The notes below the pieces were generated by a model. That model worked only from the letters and a program-made list of their open reading frames with translations, made no database searches and had not been told where the DNA came from. Shown in pieces: positions 32,641 through 44,732 of a stretch of 64,000 bases of DNA. The DNA is from Hydractinia symbiolongicarpus (Eukaryota > Cnidaria > Hydrozoa > Anthoathecata > Hydractiniidae): positions 8,062,001-8,126,000 of the forward strand of contig NC_079889.1 in assembly GCF_029227915.1 (NCBI RefSeq). Reading direction: 5' to 3'. The first letter of the stretch is position 1. The number at the start of each line of letters is the position of its first letter. The position numbers and the translations under genes were made by a program.

Positions 32641-32925
32641 CACAAGCAAGAAATATTTGAATGGTAGCTTAGCTGCGCAGGTAGCGAGACGCACGCAATG
32701 CGGTTTAAAAAGGACTGGCGAACCCGTGGATTTTTTCACGGGCTAATTTCTATAATAATAGCCGCATTCTATCTATCTGTTTATGCGCGAGAAAAAAGTC
32801 ATGTTACGGAAACACGGAATGAGATAAATGAAGGACGGGAGAACCTGTGGATTTTTCCACGGGCTATCACTAGTCTTTTTATTAGTATCCGTATTTTGTC
32901 TGTCCACAAGAGACGCGTCGTGTCA
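32641..32925 (+). mobile_element. Helitron-like mini-elements in head-to-tail array (family G)
   Basis: The first unit has ATGGTAGCTTAGCTGCGCA, GCAATGCGGTTTAAAAAGGA and a hairpin CCCGTGGATTTTTTCACGGG at 32723-32742. A second unit ends with a hairpin CCTGTGGATTTTTCCACGGG (32844-32863) followed by CTATCACTAG (ending 32873), then T. A third starts at once with TCTTTTTATTAG and TTTTGTCTGTCC. The hairpin about ten bases before a terminal CTAG, then T, is the 3' signature of Helitrons. The 103-codon frame at 32698-33009 lies in this array and is not a gene. Confidence 0.65.
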
Positions 32926-34220
32926 TGGGCACACGAAATAACGACTAATTTCTTTAAAAAAAATGGAAAACCACGTTTTAAAAACGTATGTCACTATAAT
33001 TTATTTTAGCTAAGAAAAATATCTCGTCAAGCATTATATTTTACAACTATTAACATTGGCTTAGAATAATATTCTATCTACAAGAAAACACATCCCCCCG
33101 AATTTACACTGTGTTGGGAATATGAAGGCTTTTGTTAAAACACACCCTGAAGGAGGGGCCTTTATTAAAATAGGCTCACGCGGTCATGTTAAGTTAATTT
33201 TTCTCGCCTCGTTTGTACGAGGCGCCATTTTGTTATTTTAAAATTAAAATTTGTGCGTACGTTGCCTTGGAAAATGTTTTGTTAACATTTTAGAAAGGAA
33301 ATCAACTTCGGAAAAAGAAAATTGAATGAAATTTAAAAAAACGAAAAAAAAAGAAAAAGATTGTGACCAAATTTGCCAAAAAAAATAATAATAAAAAAAA
33401 ATTAAACATCCAAAAAGAAAATGAAAAACAAAAAAACTGGAGACAAGCAATTGGATGTACCATTTTAACGACTTCGTTTTGTAGTGACTAATTTTTAAAA
33501 GTAAAACCCAAAGTTAAACTAGTCACTTTTTGCCGAAAAATCGAAAAATGAATCGTTATCAATATACCTATGATTTTTACTCTTTAAAGGTTTTGTCCGC
33601 CGCTATAAAATTTATTAAAAAATGCTCTGGGAAGGAGGTTGTGTTAGTGTGGGTAATTCTGTGGTGATTGTAAAAAGGCGTCGAAAATACAATTCTAAAA
33701 AAATGTTAGTTCGAGAAAACTGATCGTAAGGTGAAATAATTTGTATTGCTGTTTGATATTGTATAAAAAGAGATTACCAACGGAGGGCGGGACAACTCCC
33801 ACCCTCCGCTGGAGAAGCTGAAGAAGGTCATAAAGAAATTGTTAACAGATCAAGAGGGTTGGAGATGCGATAGGTTCACACGAAGAGGGCAGTTAAAAGA
33901 TAATAAGAAGACAGTAGGATGTGTGAAAATATCATACTGAAAGGGCGGATGTTGTTAGAAGTTCATAAAAAGAGGGCAAAAGTCGTGAAAAGATCACGAA
34001 GATAGATCAGGGTTAAGATGTACGACGAGGACGGGGGTTTTACATTTTGTTTGTCATATGTTCTCCATATAAAAACGTGTATTTTAAAAAGTATAAATCA
34101 CTCGTTAAACGATCCCATTTAAAACTAAATGTTTTAAGACTACATTAATTATACACACAAAAACAAAGAAACAATTTCGAATAATTAGCAAAGCCACCAA
34201 TCACATTTAAGTAATACGCA
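32926..34220. other. Non-coding stretch downstream of the K2P gene
   Basis: AT-rich, including a poly-A/T-rich zone at 33330-33440. TTTATT near 33609 reads as AATAAA on the minus strand, possibly the K2P 3' end. No other feature seen. Confidence 0.4.
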
Positions 34221-37200
34221 CTAACAGGTTGAAAAACCGCCCGTGCTTGATCTCCTTCGCCAAGAAGAACTCTTCATTCTCGTTTCATCTACGTCTAAAG
34301 AACTTGCTGTATGCGGTGGAGTATCATCATGCTGATAGAATGGATTGGAATAACCGTTTTGTATCGAAGGAGAAGTCTGTGGTATCTCATAAAAACTATG
34401 AAGGTCCGGTACTTTTAGTTCCGTATAATTATCCGGTGTGTTTAACGATACAGACACGTGGTTTGCAAATAACTCTGCCGGTAGCCCTAAGCGCTGACTA
34501 TGTCTCTTCGTCGAGTTACCTATCGTGTTACTTCTCTTTGAAGAATTTGGCGTACTGCTGTTCCGTGACTTATCGTCTTTAAACACATGTTGAGTGGCCT
34601 TACTGGAGTGACGAATGTCTGGCTTACGAGTACTGGTCTTCTTCAAGGCATTATTATTTTTATTTTTATTATTATTGTTGTAACTATATTGAATTTTGTG
34701 ATAAAAGTCTTTAGATGAAAAGTCCACATTGTGGAATTGTAAGAACTTATTATTTTTCTGTTTGTGCATGCTCCCCTCTAACTCTGGTTTGCGCCTTAAG
34801 TATGGATCTGACTTAGTTCTTTTAGGGCGGTTTATTGTTTTACTGTCATTTATTGACTCATTTTTCGCATTTTCGGTGTTTTTCACGCCGTCATTGTTAG
34901 GGTTTTTATTTATAATAACTTTATCACTCTCATTGTCTTTTAATTCGATGAATTCGGATTCGTCAACGGAATATATTCGGATCACAGGTTCTGCACTTTT
35001 CTTGCCACTGTTTTCGTCCTCATCTATTCTGTTGGGGTTACTCAGGACATTTTCACCCGCTCTTAATGTGCCGGTGCTCGGGTTATCTTTGCGGGGTGGC
35101 AATGTTGGACTTGTGCATAATGAAGGTGTTGGACTTACATCAACTGAAACTTGCTGCAAGAAGAAAAAAACAAAGGAATGATATCTGAACACAAAGAAAA
35201 AGGAAAGTAATGAACAAAGATCACAACGAATCTGGAAAACTTAAAATGCCCGTATAATTGTCAGAATGTGATTTTTAGTGGAACTTTGTTTCAACTGACA
35301 CTTTTTTTAATTTTTTATTAAGCCCTCTTAAGTATAAGGTTTTCACTGCGTTTTTTGTTGAAACTTTTTAAGAAAAACGGACTAATTCTTGTTTCTTCTT
35401 ATTTAGGCATTTGACATAATTGCAGTGATAGGGTCCTTTGTTATTATAATATATAAAACTACCAATGAAGACCATACAAACAACTAGTTGTGAAAAGAAG
35501 AAAAATTGTTTTCGATGGTTGCAATGCTCTTCACTGATTTTGATCATTTCAATTTTTTGATGAAGCTGACGGTTTTTTATTCAATCAAGATTTTAAAATC
35601 AGATTGCACATACAAAAATAAGACGTTAAAACAAAGCCAATATTGTTTCTTGGTTTATATGATAAACAAATTTTATTAGAGACTGTGAGCTGCTAGTGAA
35701 CTTTCCTCGCCACAAGCAATCAAATGTGCTATTTTCATATTATATTCTCCCAATTTGGATATCTTGAAGTTCACTTGTTGATGTTTCGAAGAAGTACTAA
35801 GGATTTAGGATTATTTCGTTGAATGAAAAAATCTCAAAAACTTTTGACATTATTTCTAATTCGCATGTCTTTGGAAGCTTTCAGTTTAGAAGAAAAACAC
35901 GACACAAAATTGCAGTTTTGTAATCAACCAGCTACCGATTGATCATTTGATGACTTCAACAATATCTTGTCTTAAACAGAAGGCGGAAAATAAGATCAAT
36001 AAATAAGATCAAGAAAACTTTAGTGACTTTTCTCCGACTAAATTTGTAAACACAGTCACTTTTTGTCGACTAAAAATTTAAACTAAAAAAATCATTATAC
36101 CCTTTTACATTTGAGCCATGTTGGTATAAAATATTACTTATCGAACCCAAATTTTCTCGCTTTTTACCGACAATAAAAGCCGTTGTTTCAACAAAATTGA
36201 TCAAGATTGTAGTGCAGAATTGTTTCTGAGCTCAAGTCTTGAAGAATAAAAATGTCGAAATTACATATGAAATTCGCGAAATCTTATTTATGCTTTGTAC
36301 CCATCAATTAATTTTTTTTAGAGGCCAGTTGCTTATGCTTTTTGCACAAATTTTAGCCTTAGCATTTAGTAACTGGCTGGTATATAAACGTAAACTGTGT
36401 GTTTGATTTCATATCTTTAAAGAACTTGAGATAGCTTCGTTTCGCTAGCACACTGCATCATCAATAAAATCAAAAGGGAGAACTTATGTTATTGTTCTTT
36501 AGTTCTTTTTGCAAAAATATTTATCTTCGTGCAAATGTCAAATTTCACTTGTTGTTTCTTTAAATTATTTATATTTCAATAAAAAAATCACCATAAAAAA
36601 CATGTTTACATGAATACTTTCATTACATCATCAGCTGAGATAATCAGGACAGTATACCAACGGCCTTTTTTTGTAAGATAGCCAAGATAAGAAGAGATAA
36701 AAAAAATGTTGGACACAGCGGTTTCCGCTTTCCTTTTGTATGACTCATCATTCCTTTAAAACAATTTAAAATCCTAAAGGAAGCGAAAACTGGCTTGATT
36801 ATCCAGCTTTGTTTTATCTCTTTACCCCAACATAAAATTTTAAAAAAACCCAAAAACGTTCTATGAAAAACAGTTGCTAAGCAAGTTGAGTGTATAAAAG
36901 ACCCTCTACCCTAATCAACCAAGTCCATGACCACCCAAAATGCATAACACCTCAAAATAGGCTCATTTATACAAGAACGTGTATATAACCTGTATTCCCG
37001 AATTTCCTAATTTTGCCAAACTCGATTAAAGAGGGCGATACTAAAAATATTTATTATCCCTAAGTTCCTTATCAAAAGTTAGAACAAATAACCCAATTTT
37101 GTAAATACTTCCGTTCGTTAAGTGCTTCAATTGCGAGCTAAAAGTTACGGTCAAACCCTTCATATAGCCGAGCTTTTTAGGAATACTCTCATTTTTTAGA

Positions 37201-40200
37201 TAATTATTTTCTTCAATCTAAATAAAATCCAACCAGAGTATTATGTTGCTTTAAAACTTCAGTTTTAGAACCATTAAAAATTTGGATTACGTCATAATTA
37301 TTATAATTTATGAAAATCGGGAAAGATATGTTGTTATTGTTTATGCATGTAATCTTAATTAGTGATATAATCATTTAGCCTCCTTAGATCTTATTTTTAC
37401 CAACTTTGTACTCTTTGGTATTGCTAACTTTGTGTTAAAACTTTCAGTTTGCACGTGTTAACAACGAAACAACATGACTCACCTTTACTGAATTTTGAAC
37501 ATCACTTGGCGGCCTTAAATGTGTGCCGCCATTTTGAATTTTTTCTTGACTGCTATTTCCGTTTGGTAAATTTAAATGATCGGTAGCTAATCTCCCTACT
37601 CTTCTCTTCGGTTGATCTGTGTCTGGTATTATAGTACCTCTTCTCATCATGCGCCCTTCCTTGAGGGTAGGCGGCAACATTACGCCTTCATCAACCTTAT
37701 AGCCTAATTTTTTCATAGCTTTTGAGTTTAAATTTTCTATACGTAAGTTTCGAATGGCATCCATAGGATCCGTCACGTCTAATTTTTTCGTTTTTTCTTC
37801 GATGACGCCACTTATTGAGACTATAACGCCCGACATTATTGAAAGACCGAGTACATAATATATAAGACTCGCCATTTCAACGCCCAATCTCTCCGCCACA
37901 TCTAAATAGTCAAGAACAAGTTCTTAGCGAATCTCTTGATACGCCACCAAGAATTATGTGATAACACTCAAAAGAATATTATTTATCTATTCTCCCCCTT
38001 GCTTAGACTGACACCAACCCAATTTTGGTTGCCCTGGGTTAAACTTGATTATGAGGCATTCAAGATAAAAATAAAAACAACAACAATAATAATAAAAAAT
38101 AAAGGGAAAAACATTGCTGAAATTTTTTGACTTTTTCTAGTTTTTATTGGTTCGAAATAACAAAATTTTGGAAAAAATTCTTATACTATTGCATTTTTGA
38201 TTTTGATTTGCTGGCATCTGGTAAAAAGTTGAAATGTTGTATTGGTTACATAATTAGTTATTATATGTATATGGTTACAAGGCGGTGACCAAAGTGTTGC
38301 TAAGGAGATCTATGGCTTCTATGGAGAAACTAAAGAGCAGATTTAAAGGAAATAGTGATCTAGTAAAATGACGTCATTTTTGATCTTAGTGACGTCATTA
38401 TGTTGTTTTTCTCATCGGCAATATTCTTCATATGCAAAAAAAATTAATGACATGAGCATTAATATTTTTAAAAAACATTAAAAAAAGAAATTATCATATT
38501 TTACCTGTTTACTTTAAATATTTTAATTTAGCGAGAATAATAAATATAACCTAATAAAGATTTCTTATTAACCAATAAATGATATTATTTTTCTTTTTAT
38601 GATATTTTTGCAAAACTATTCGCTACAACATTTTGCAGCTGGCACGAACTAATATTTTTATGACATCTAGCAGACTTAGCTTTATCTGAAATGCACGATA
38701 AACTCACACTAACTATTAAATCTAAAACCGAAACAACAAAAAATAGACAAAGCTACCTCAAAGAACTCCTTTTCACAATAAATAAATTTGTGAGATGTTT
38801 TCTTTAAAAAAGTTATTTTCGAAAAAACTAATTGAACTAGTAAATGAACGGACTAGCAAAACAACAACAAAACAACAACAACAAAACGCTTCCGTGAATA
38901 ACCTCTAGTCGTTATTTTGACCCTACTTTTTCTAATGCAAACAATTACATACAAACTAAATACGAATAAAACCCGTCATGTGGCACGAATACACTAAAAA
39001 GTGAACGGGATAAGCCGAGTGGAATAAAAAGGGCGGGCGAATATTTGGATCTATTTACGGGTTATCCGACTAGTATGCTATTTGTAAGTAACGGGAAGGT
39101 TTAATGTCCTTGGATATTTCATTCTAATGGCTGACTCTTCTTTCCCTTAGACTGTAACTATTGTATTACCGCCAGAAATACGTATAGCATTGATTTAACT
39201 TTCTTGCCTGTCACACAAGCCAATTAGCGGTCAGTAGATGGCACCAAATGGCTTGACAACAGTACATTAAAAGTGCAACGGAGTGGGGGCTCGAACCTGA
39301 AACCATATGATTACAAGCCGAATGCGCTACCACTACACCATCCCCGCCTAAGAATAAGATTGAAATCTATATAGACAATAAATTACTTACTTCCCACTTG
39401 CGTTACTTGACCAGGAACTAAATCTCCAAATCCAATCGTAGTCAAGGTGACAAAACAAAAATAAAAACCGCCCAGATAGTCCCATTGCGTTTCTGAAGAT
39501 GTAAATATCCCTGCTCCTAGGAACAGCATAAAGAGAGCTAGCACACTCGCTATGAGAGCACATTTCATCTCCAATTTCTCAGCTTCTCTGTTAAGCAAAC
39601 GTCTTTCATAATACTTTACAAGATAAGCTATAAGACTGGTGAGTTCGTTTCCAACTGTTCGTAAGAAGAAACCAGTCAGCGGTATACCGAAAAAGGCGTA
39701 AAACATCATAACAATACGCCCGTATGGCGTTTTAGGGACAATTGTGCCGTAACCTGAAAAAAAATAAGCTTGTAAAATAACAGTGACATTTGTACTGAGT
39801 ATCATTTCTGTCATCCAAAACGTTTAAGATAAACTCTTTGGCAGTTCACCAAAATAGCACTCTTGATCGGATTTCAATGCAATAAACACGGCAGGAATAA
39901 AGCATTCTTCATTAACATGTTTCAAATCAAATAACTTTTAGAAAAAAGCTTTTCAGCTTTGACAGTCTTAAAGCTAGTCTTTACATTAGTTGTTGTATTT
40001 TAAAAAATAAAGGAGCTAGTCTGTTATAATTTTGCTTTCGTTAGTTCAACAGAGTACGAGTTATTCCTACAGCAAGATAGTCAGCTTGTAACTTTTCCTA
40101 TTGGAACGTCATGTATATCCAAATAATTTTTTATGACACTATAAAATTATAAACCATGGAATGCATTCTTTAAAGTTCCCTTACCTCTTACAAGTAGCTT

Positions 40201-42233
40201 AACTTTGATTTATTAATTGAATCTCTAAAATATGCCTTGATTATAGTAGAAAAATTACTCCTTTAATATTTGATGTCAAGCTCCACTTGTTTAGCTAAAA
40301 GTCGTTTACGCTCGGTTTACATGGGAATTCGTATTATCTTTTTTATACTGCATCTTTAAAATAATTTATTAATTGTAGCCATGATCTTCAGACAATTTGC
40401 AGATTTAAACAAGTTCCTTAAACCGTTTTTTTACAGAAACATAGTTAATTGAATAGCATTAAAAATGTGGCTAAAAAGTATTGGTATAAATAGCCTATTC
40501 TCATTCTTTTTCTACAATCGTCCACAAAATAAAATGATAAACAGCTCATATTTCTGATTTCCCACCCTATCTCCTCCAGTATTAATACTTTGACAAGATT
40601 CTGCACACGCTAAAAACATTAATAATTGGGGAAGAGTTTTTAACGATACCCGTTACTTTCATTCCTGGGAAAAAAGCATCATTTTGCTATAAGTTAAATC
40701 AGTAATAGTAGATTTTTCTCTTCGCTGAAGGGAACACGCGATAAAATATGTTTATCGGTAAAGCCTCCTGATCGTATTCTTTTTTTAAAATAAAAAGTGT
40801 GTATTGTTTTTTCCAGTTGTAACCCAATATGTTATATTCTAATATTAGAAAACAATTGAGAAGACATTACAATATGCAGGAATACTCTTTTTGCGAACGT
40901 CAAACGAGATATTTGACGTAATATCTCCTAAATAGCGAATCAACGTGAGATGCAAATTTGAAGTTAACATCATCAAGCAACAAGTAAGCCCCAGTCGAAG
41001 CATTTTTATTTTATAACTTTCAACGATTCAAGTTCTAATATTTCTCTACCTTATTTCATTTGACATTTTAAATGAAACACTGAAACTAATATAAATTATC
41101 TACACTTTTTTTGTGAGTTTTTTTTTTAAATATTCTTCCAATATTTGAGGTTATTCTAAATTTGTTGAATCATTGAATACAAAGATATTTTTGGTGATTA
41201 TATGGCTATTGTAGAAGATGACAGAAGCGACTGATAAAGATTCTCTTATTCTGGTTTCATGGCAAATGTATACAAGCACACGTTTCTTCGATATTAAAAA
41301 TTTAGCCACTTCCTTTTAGTCAGTTCCTTCAAATCAAAAATAGCAGAACTAAAAATTCTTATGGCTAGAATTGCACGTTGGTGGGAAAGGCTTCTATTTT
41401 GGTTTAGTCTCTGACCGAATCATTCTAAAGTTTATGAAAGTATGATTCCCTTCTTTCTGTTTAATGGTCAGCATAAAAACATTGGTGCCACATTTGTTTT
41501 TTTACTGTTGTTTCTTTCACTCAAGGGAGACGCTTAAACGCATTAGATTATTGCAGGAATATCCTTAAAATTCAAACCAAAGGAGAGTAATAATAATGTG
41601 CTCAGTAATTTTTGTCTTTTCCTTTTACAATCTTAAAATCGTTTGTATTTTGCTTCAGACCCCTGAATAAACTTTGCTTTTAATCAAGGTATTTTATAGT
41701 TCTCTAGTTATAGCTCGAGTTATTATATTAAATAACACAAAATTATTCTTCACCCGGAGACAATTTTAAATATTTTTACAAAAAAATTATTGACGTTTTT
41801 TTTAATTACTTTTCCATAAAGAATTTAAAAAACTCTAAATTCAGTGACATAATTTCCGGGACAAAATTTTCCTTTTTTTTCGATATTGTCTTAAAAAACA
41901 GAATGCTGACTTACCAATCGTTGTGATGACATTTCCACAGAAAAAGAAAGCACTCGCAAAACTCCATGAGAAGGTGTCATCAGATGAAAATACCCCTTCT
42001 TCAAACGCATGCAAAATCTTTCCTACCATGACATTAAATTTTTCCTCGCTAATATTATAGGACTCTCTGAACTTCTTTGAATCACTTTCAAACTCGGTTT
42101 TATGTTTCTTTAATTTGGTAATACTTGCTTCTCTTTCCAATCCTAAAAAAATTCCAGCTCCAACAAAAAGATATACCAGGAACATTGTGGAACGAATGCT
42201 GACTTTTCGAAGGGAAGACCTTAGAGATCCCAT
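34221..42233 (-). CDS. Two-pore-domain (K2P/KCNK) potassium channel, four exons
   Basis: Background potassium channel of 677 residues. Coding exons: 42233-41915, 39753-39391, 37901-37483 and 35153-34221. The phases agree at every join (1, 1, 0), with donors GTAAGT, GTAAGT and GTGAGT and acceptors TTTTTTTCAG, CTATTTAG and CTTCTTGCAG. TM1 is about 17-32 with GAGIFLGLE. The cap helices and extracellular loop follow. The first selectivity filter is TTIGYG (104-109), TM2 about 120-138 (FFGIPLTGFF), TM3 about 171-190, the second filter TTIGFG (211-216) and TM4 about 239-258. The cytoplasmic tail of roughly 400 residues is long for the family; it is low-complexity, basic and rich in Asn and Ser. Intron 1 splits the glycine codon of the first GYG, a location I recall from other K2P genes. 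Two subunits form one pore. The subfamily is not clear. An untranslated 5' exon may lie above 42233. Confidence 0.93.
35154..37482 (-). other. K2P intron 3
   Basis: Between donor GTGAGT (37482) and acceptor CTTCTTGCAG (35154). AT-rich with no internal feature recognised; the 69-codon frame at 36644-36853 appears random. Confidence 0.8.
37902..39390 (-). other. K2P intron 2
   Basis: Between donor GTAAGT (39390) and acceptor CTATTTAG (37902). Contains a tRNA-like SINE head at 39278-39347, a CAACAA microsatellite near 38866-38886, and TGACGTCA palindromes near 38371 and 38392. Confidence 0.8.
39278..39347 (-). mobile_element. tRNA-Thr-like SINE head (family H)
   Basis: The minus strand reads GGCGGGGATGGTGTAGTGGT (box A) and later GGTTCGAGCCC (box B), with an anticodon-loop-like CTTGTAA (TGT). 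The anticodon stem and part of the acceptor stem do not pair, so it is a tRNA-derived repeat rather than a working tRNA. It lies in K2P intron 2, and the sequence to about 39190 may be its body. Confidence 0.6.
39754..41914 (-). other. K2P intron 1
   Basis: Between donor GTAAGTC (41914) and acceptor TTTTTTTCAG (39754). AT-rich; nothing else recognised. Confidence 0.8.
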
Positions 42234-44509
42234 AATCTTCCCTTAATAGACATTCAAATTTCTTCTTCTAAGAACTTGTCGGTGCGCATAATTATGATGC
42301 TGTCAGCAAAAATTGGAGTGAATGAAGTATAAAATTATTAACTATTATTAACTATAATTTTTTCGTTATCTTCGTTTATTTTCTCTTTGTCCTCGTTCTA
42401 GTATACCTAGATCCTCTCAAAATATCCTTGTTTGTGAAGTTTTATTCTATATTCTTTTTGTTATCACTTCTTTCCCATATCTTTGTTTCTTTTACTTCAC
42501 TCCTTTTTTCTTTTTTCTTATCTTGATATTTTGATATTGAATATATAATTTCTTGTTGTTGGGAAGAGACTTGTAATTTTTATTTCTAATATATCTATAA
42601 TAGAAATAAATAAAAAAACAATAGAAGAATTAATTAATATTCACTTTCACGTTTTCTGTTTCCCATTCCTCTTTCATCGTCCGCTTGTTTCTGATTTGTC
42701 TCCTTCTTCGACGTTATACATTTTTTATCGAACTCCTTCGTTGGGGTTTTTCCAGGAGGCTGCTGTTCCGATTTATTTAGCCATTTTTTTATGCTTTGAA
42801 TATATAAAAAAATTTATTAATAGCGTTAAAAAAAAAATTTAATAAAATTAATGAAAAAAATTCATGAACAAAAGAAATAAAAAAGAAAGAGAAAACAAGC
42901 CAAAAAGAAATATATAGCTTTAGATATGAGATGAAGAAAAATGATAATACACCAAACTATGGCAATCTTTCAAATTAATTTAAAAAACAAAGATATTTTT
43001 CTTTTCTTCTATTGTTATTTTCAACGCTGAAAATACGTACCCGTTTTTTGAAAAGACACTTTTTTAACCATAAAATATCCAGCTTTCCTAAATTGGATTT
43101 GACATTGCTGACTAAAAAAAGTTCTAGAAGGTTCATGTTTGGTACTGCTGATAGCCCGATTTATCCTCTTTCTAAAACATAGGAGCATTTTTAATAAAAA
43201 ACTTAATTCTTAGGAGTTATGGCGGTCAAAATGTGGGACTGTTCCCACCTCATCTCCGTCAACCTACGTAATCCACCGTCTAGGATTAAGTTGCTCCATC
43301 TATGCCCTTTTGAAAAAATACCACAAAATACAGGTTAAGAAGACTAGCCTTTCGTTAGCAGAAACGGGTAGTTTATGTAAAGACTTAAATTACAAAAAGT
43401 CAGAAAACTAATAATATAATTAGACGTACAAAAAAAAGCCAATTCGAAATCTGCTCTAATAATAGATAATAAATTCACGCAAATTAAAACTCACGTAAAA
43501 TAAATTTATATTTTATTGTTTCGATTTTCTGCATTTAGGAAGGAAGTCCCTTTTTTATTGCTGCATTTAATATTTTGATTCGTCAAAGAAAAATCTCCCA
43601 CCTTATTTAATAGCACATATAGCCATAAAAAAACTCTGCCATAAAGATTTCGCGACTTTTTGCGATTTAGAGACATTTTCGCGAAAGTAAAGCTCGCAAA
43701 TCATATAAATTATGAATATCCTTGCGAAAGTTATTTTTTAGTTATTTAATAATTGACCCAAATTTTGCGATTCACAAAAGATTTATTTGTAAATATCTTA
43801 TGAAATTCAAACTTTCGCGTAGGTAAACATCTACGCGAAAAAGTTTGAATCTCCTATTTGCAAATATTTTTCTTTCTTTCTTATTCGGCCTTGATTGTCT
43901 CGATTGTCTCGAGAAAATTTCTTGAATCAAAGTATAAATGTTGAAAAGACAGGAATACCATAATACGTTCTTTCATCATTCTCAAATTGAAACTATAGGA
44001 GAAATATAACACATGTCATAAAAACTTGCGCATTTATATTTGAGTCTTTGGTTTAGGAATATGGATCTAAACTGGTTTAATCGTTTATTTTCGCCTTTAT
44101 ATTTGTTTGTTTAATTTTTGCATATATGTCTACTACCTGCTTTGGAAGGTTACATCATATGAGCAAATTTTTATTTTTTATGGGAGCAAAAAGCTTAAAT
44201 GGTCCAGTTTATTGTTGTGCTTGCACTTTTTAAAACTCTTAGTCCATTTTTATAAGCACAGAGCTCATGAGAACATCCAGGCTCACATTTACTAAACTAT
44301 TTGCTAAGGTTTGGACTAAAGTTTATGTCATGTAAAAATATAATGTTGCAGTTAGTGAACACGCCCTCCCTCCCCTATCACCTGGTTTAAAGCTTTGGGC
44401 TTAATTGACATACATTTTACAAAAATATTTTTTTAATGGAACATTATACTTTAAAAAAAATAAGATTTTAAAAAATTAACATAACGTAAGTATGAAAATT
44501 TGCTAATAA
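42234..44509. other. Upstream flank of the K2P gene, gene-poor
   Basis: Should contain the K2P promoter, but no TATA box or CpG cluster stands out. A TTTCGCGAA-type repeat zone spans 43650-43860, with inverted pieces around 43808-43848 (CTTTCGCGTAG and CTACGCGAAAAAG). No other gene recognised. Confidence 0.4.
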
Positions 44510-44732
44510 CTAGTCATTCGCCCGTCCTTTTTATACCGCATTGCGTGCCTCTTTCTACTTGCGCAGCTAAGCTACCATTTTGCGTGACAGACAGACAGAC
44601 AGTCAGATGCATACGGATATGGTAGTATAGATAATAATTGCGTGCATCTTTCTACTTGCGCAGCTAAGCTACCTTTTTTCGTGACAGACAGACAGACAGA
44701 CGGTCAGACGTATACGGATATGGTAGTATAGA
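44510..44732 (-). mobile_element. Two Helitron-like mini-elements (family G) in tandem
   Basis: The complete copy runs from 44631 down to 44510. It starts TCTATACTACCATATCCG after an A, has a GTCTGTCTGTCTGTC core, CACGCAAAATGGTAGCTTAG and ATGCGGTATAAAAAGGACGG, and ends GAATGACTAG before T. A second copy (44732 to about 44640) has the same start and body but no 3' end. Starting TC after A and ending CTAG before T is the Helitron insertion pattern. Unlike other copies, the 3' hairpin is deleted here. Confidence 0.72.

Noticed and set aside
32698-33009. 103-codon plus-strand frame
   Set aside because: Covers the hairpins and heads of Helitron-like mini-elements; composition follows the repeats.
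34229-35181. Two plus-strand frames opposite the K2P last exon
   Set aside because: They are antisense shadows of the 310-residue tail; the K2P frame has splice support.
39278-39347. Possible tRNA-Thr (TGT) gene
   Set aside because: The anticodon stem and parts of the acceptor stem do not pair; treated as a SINE head.
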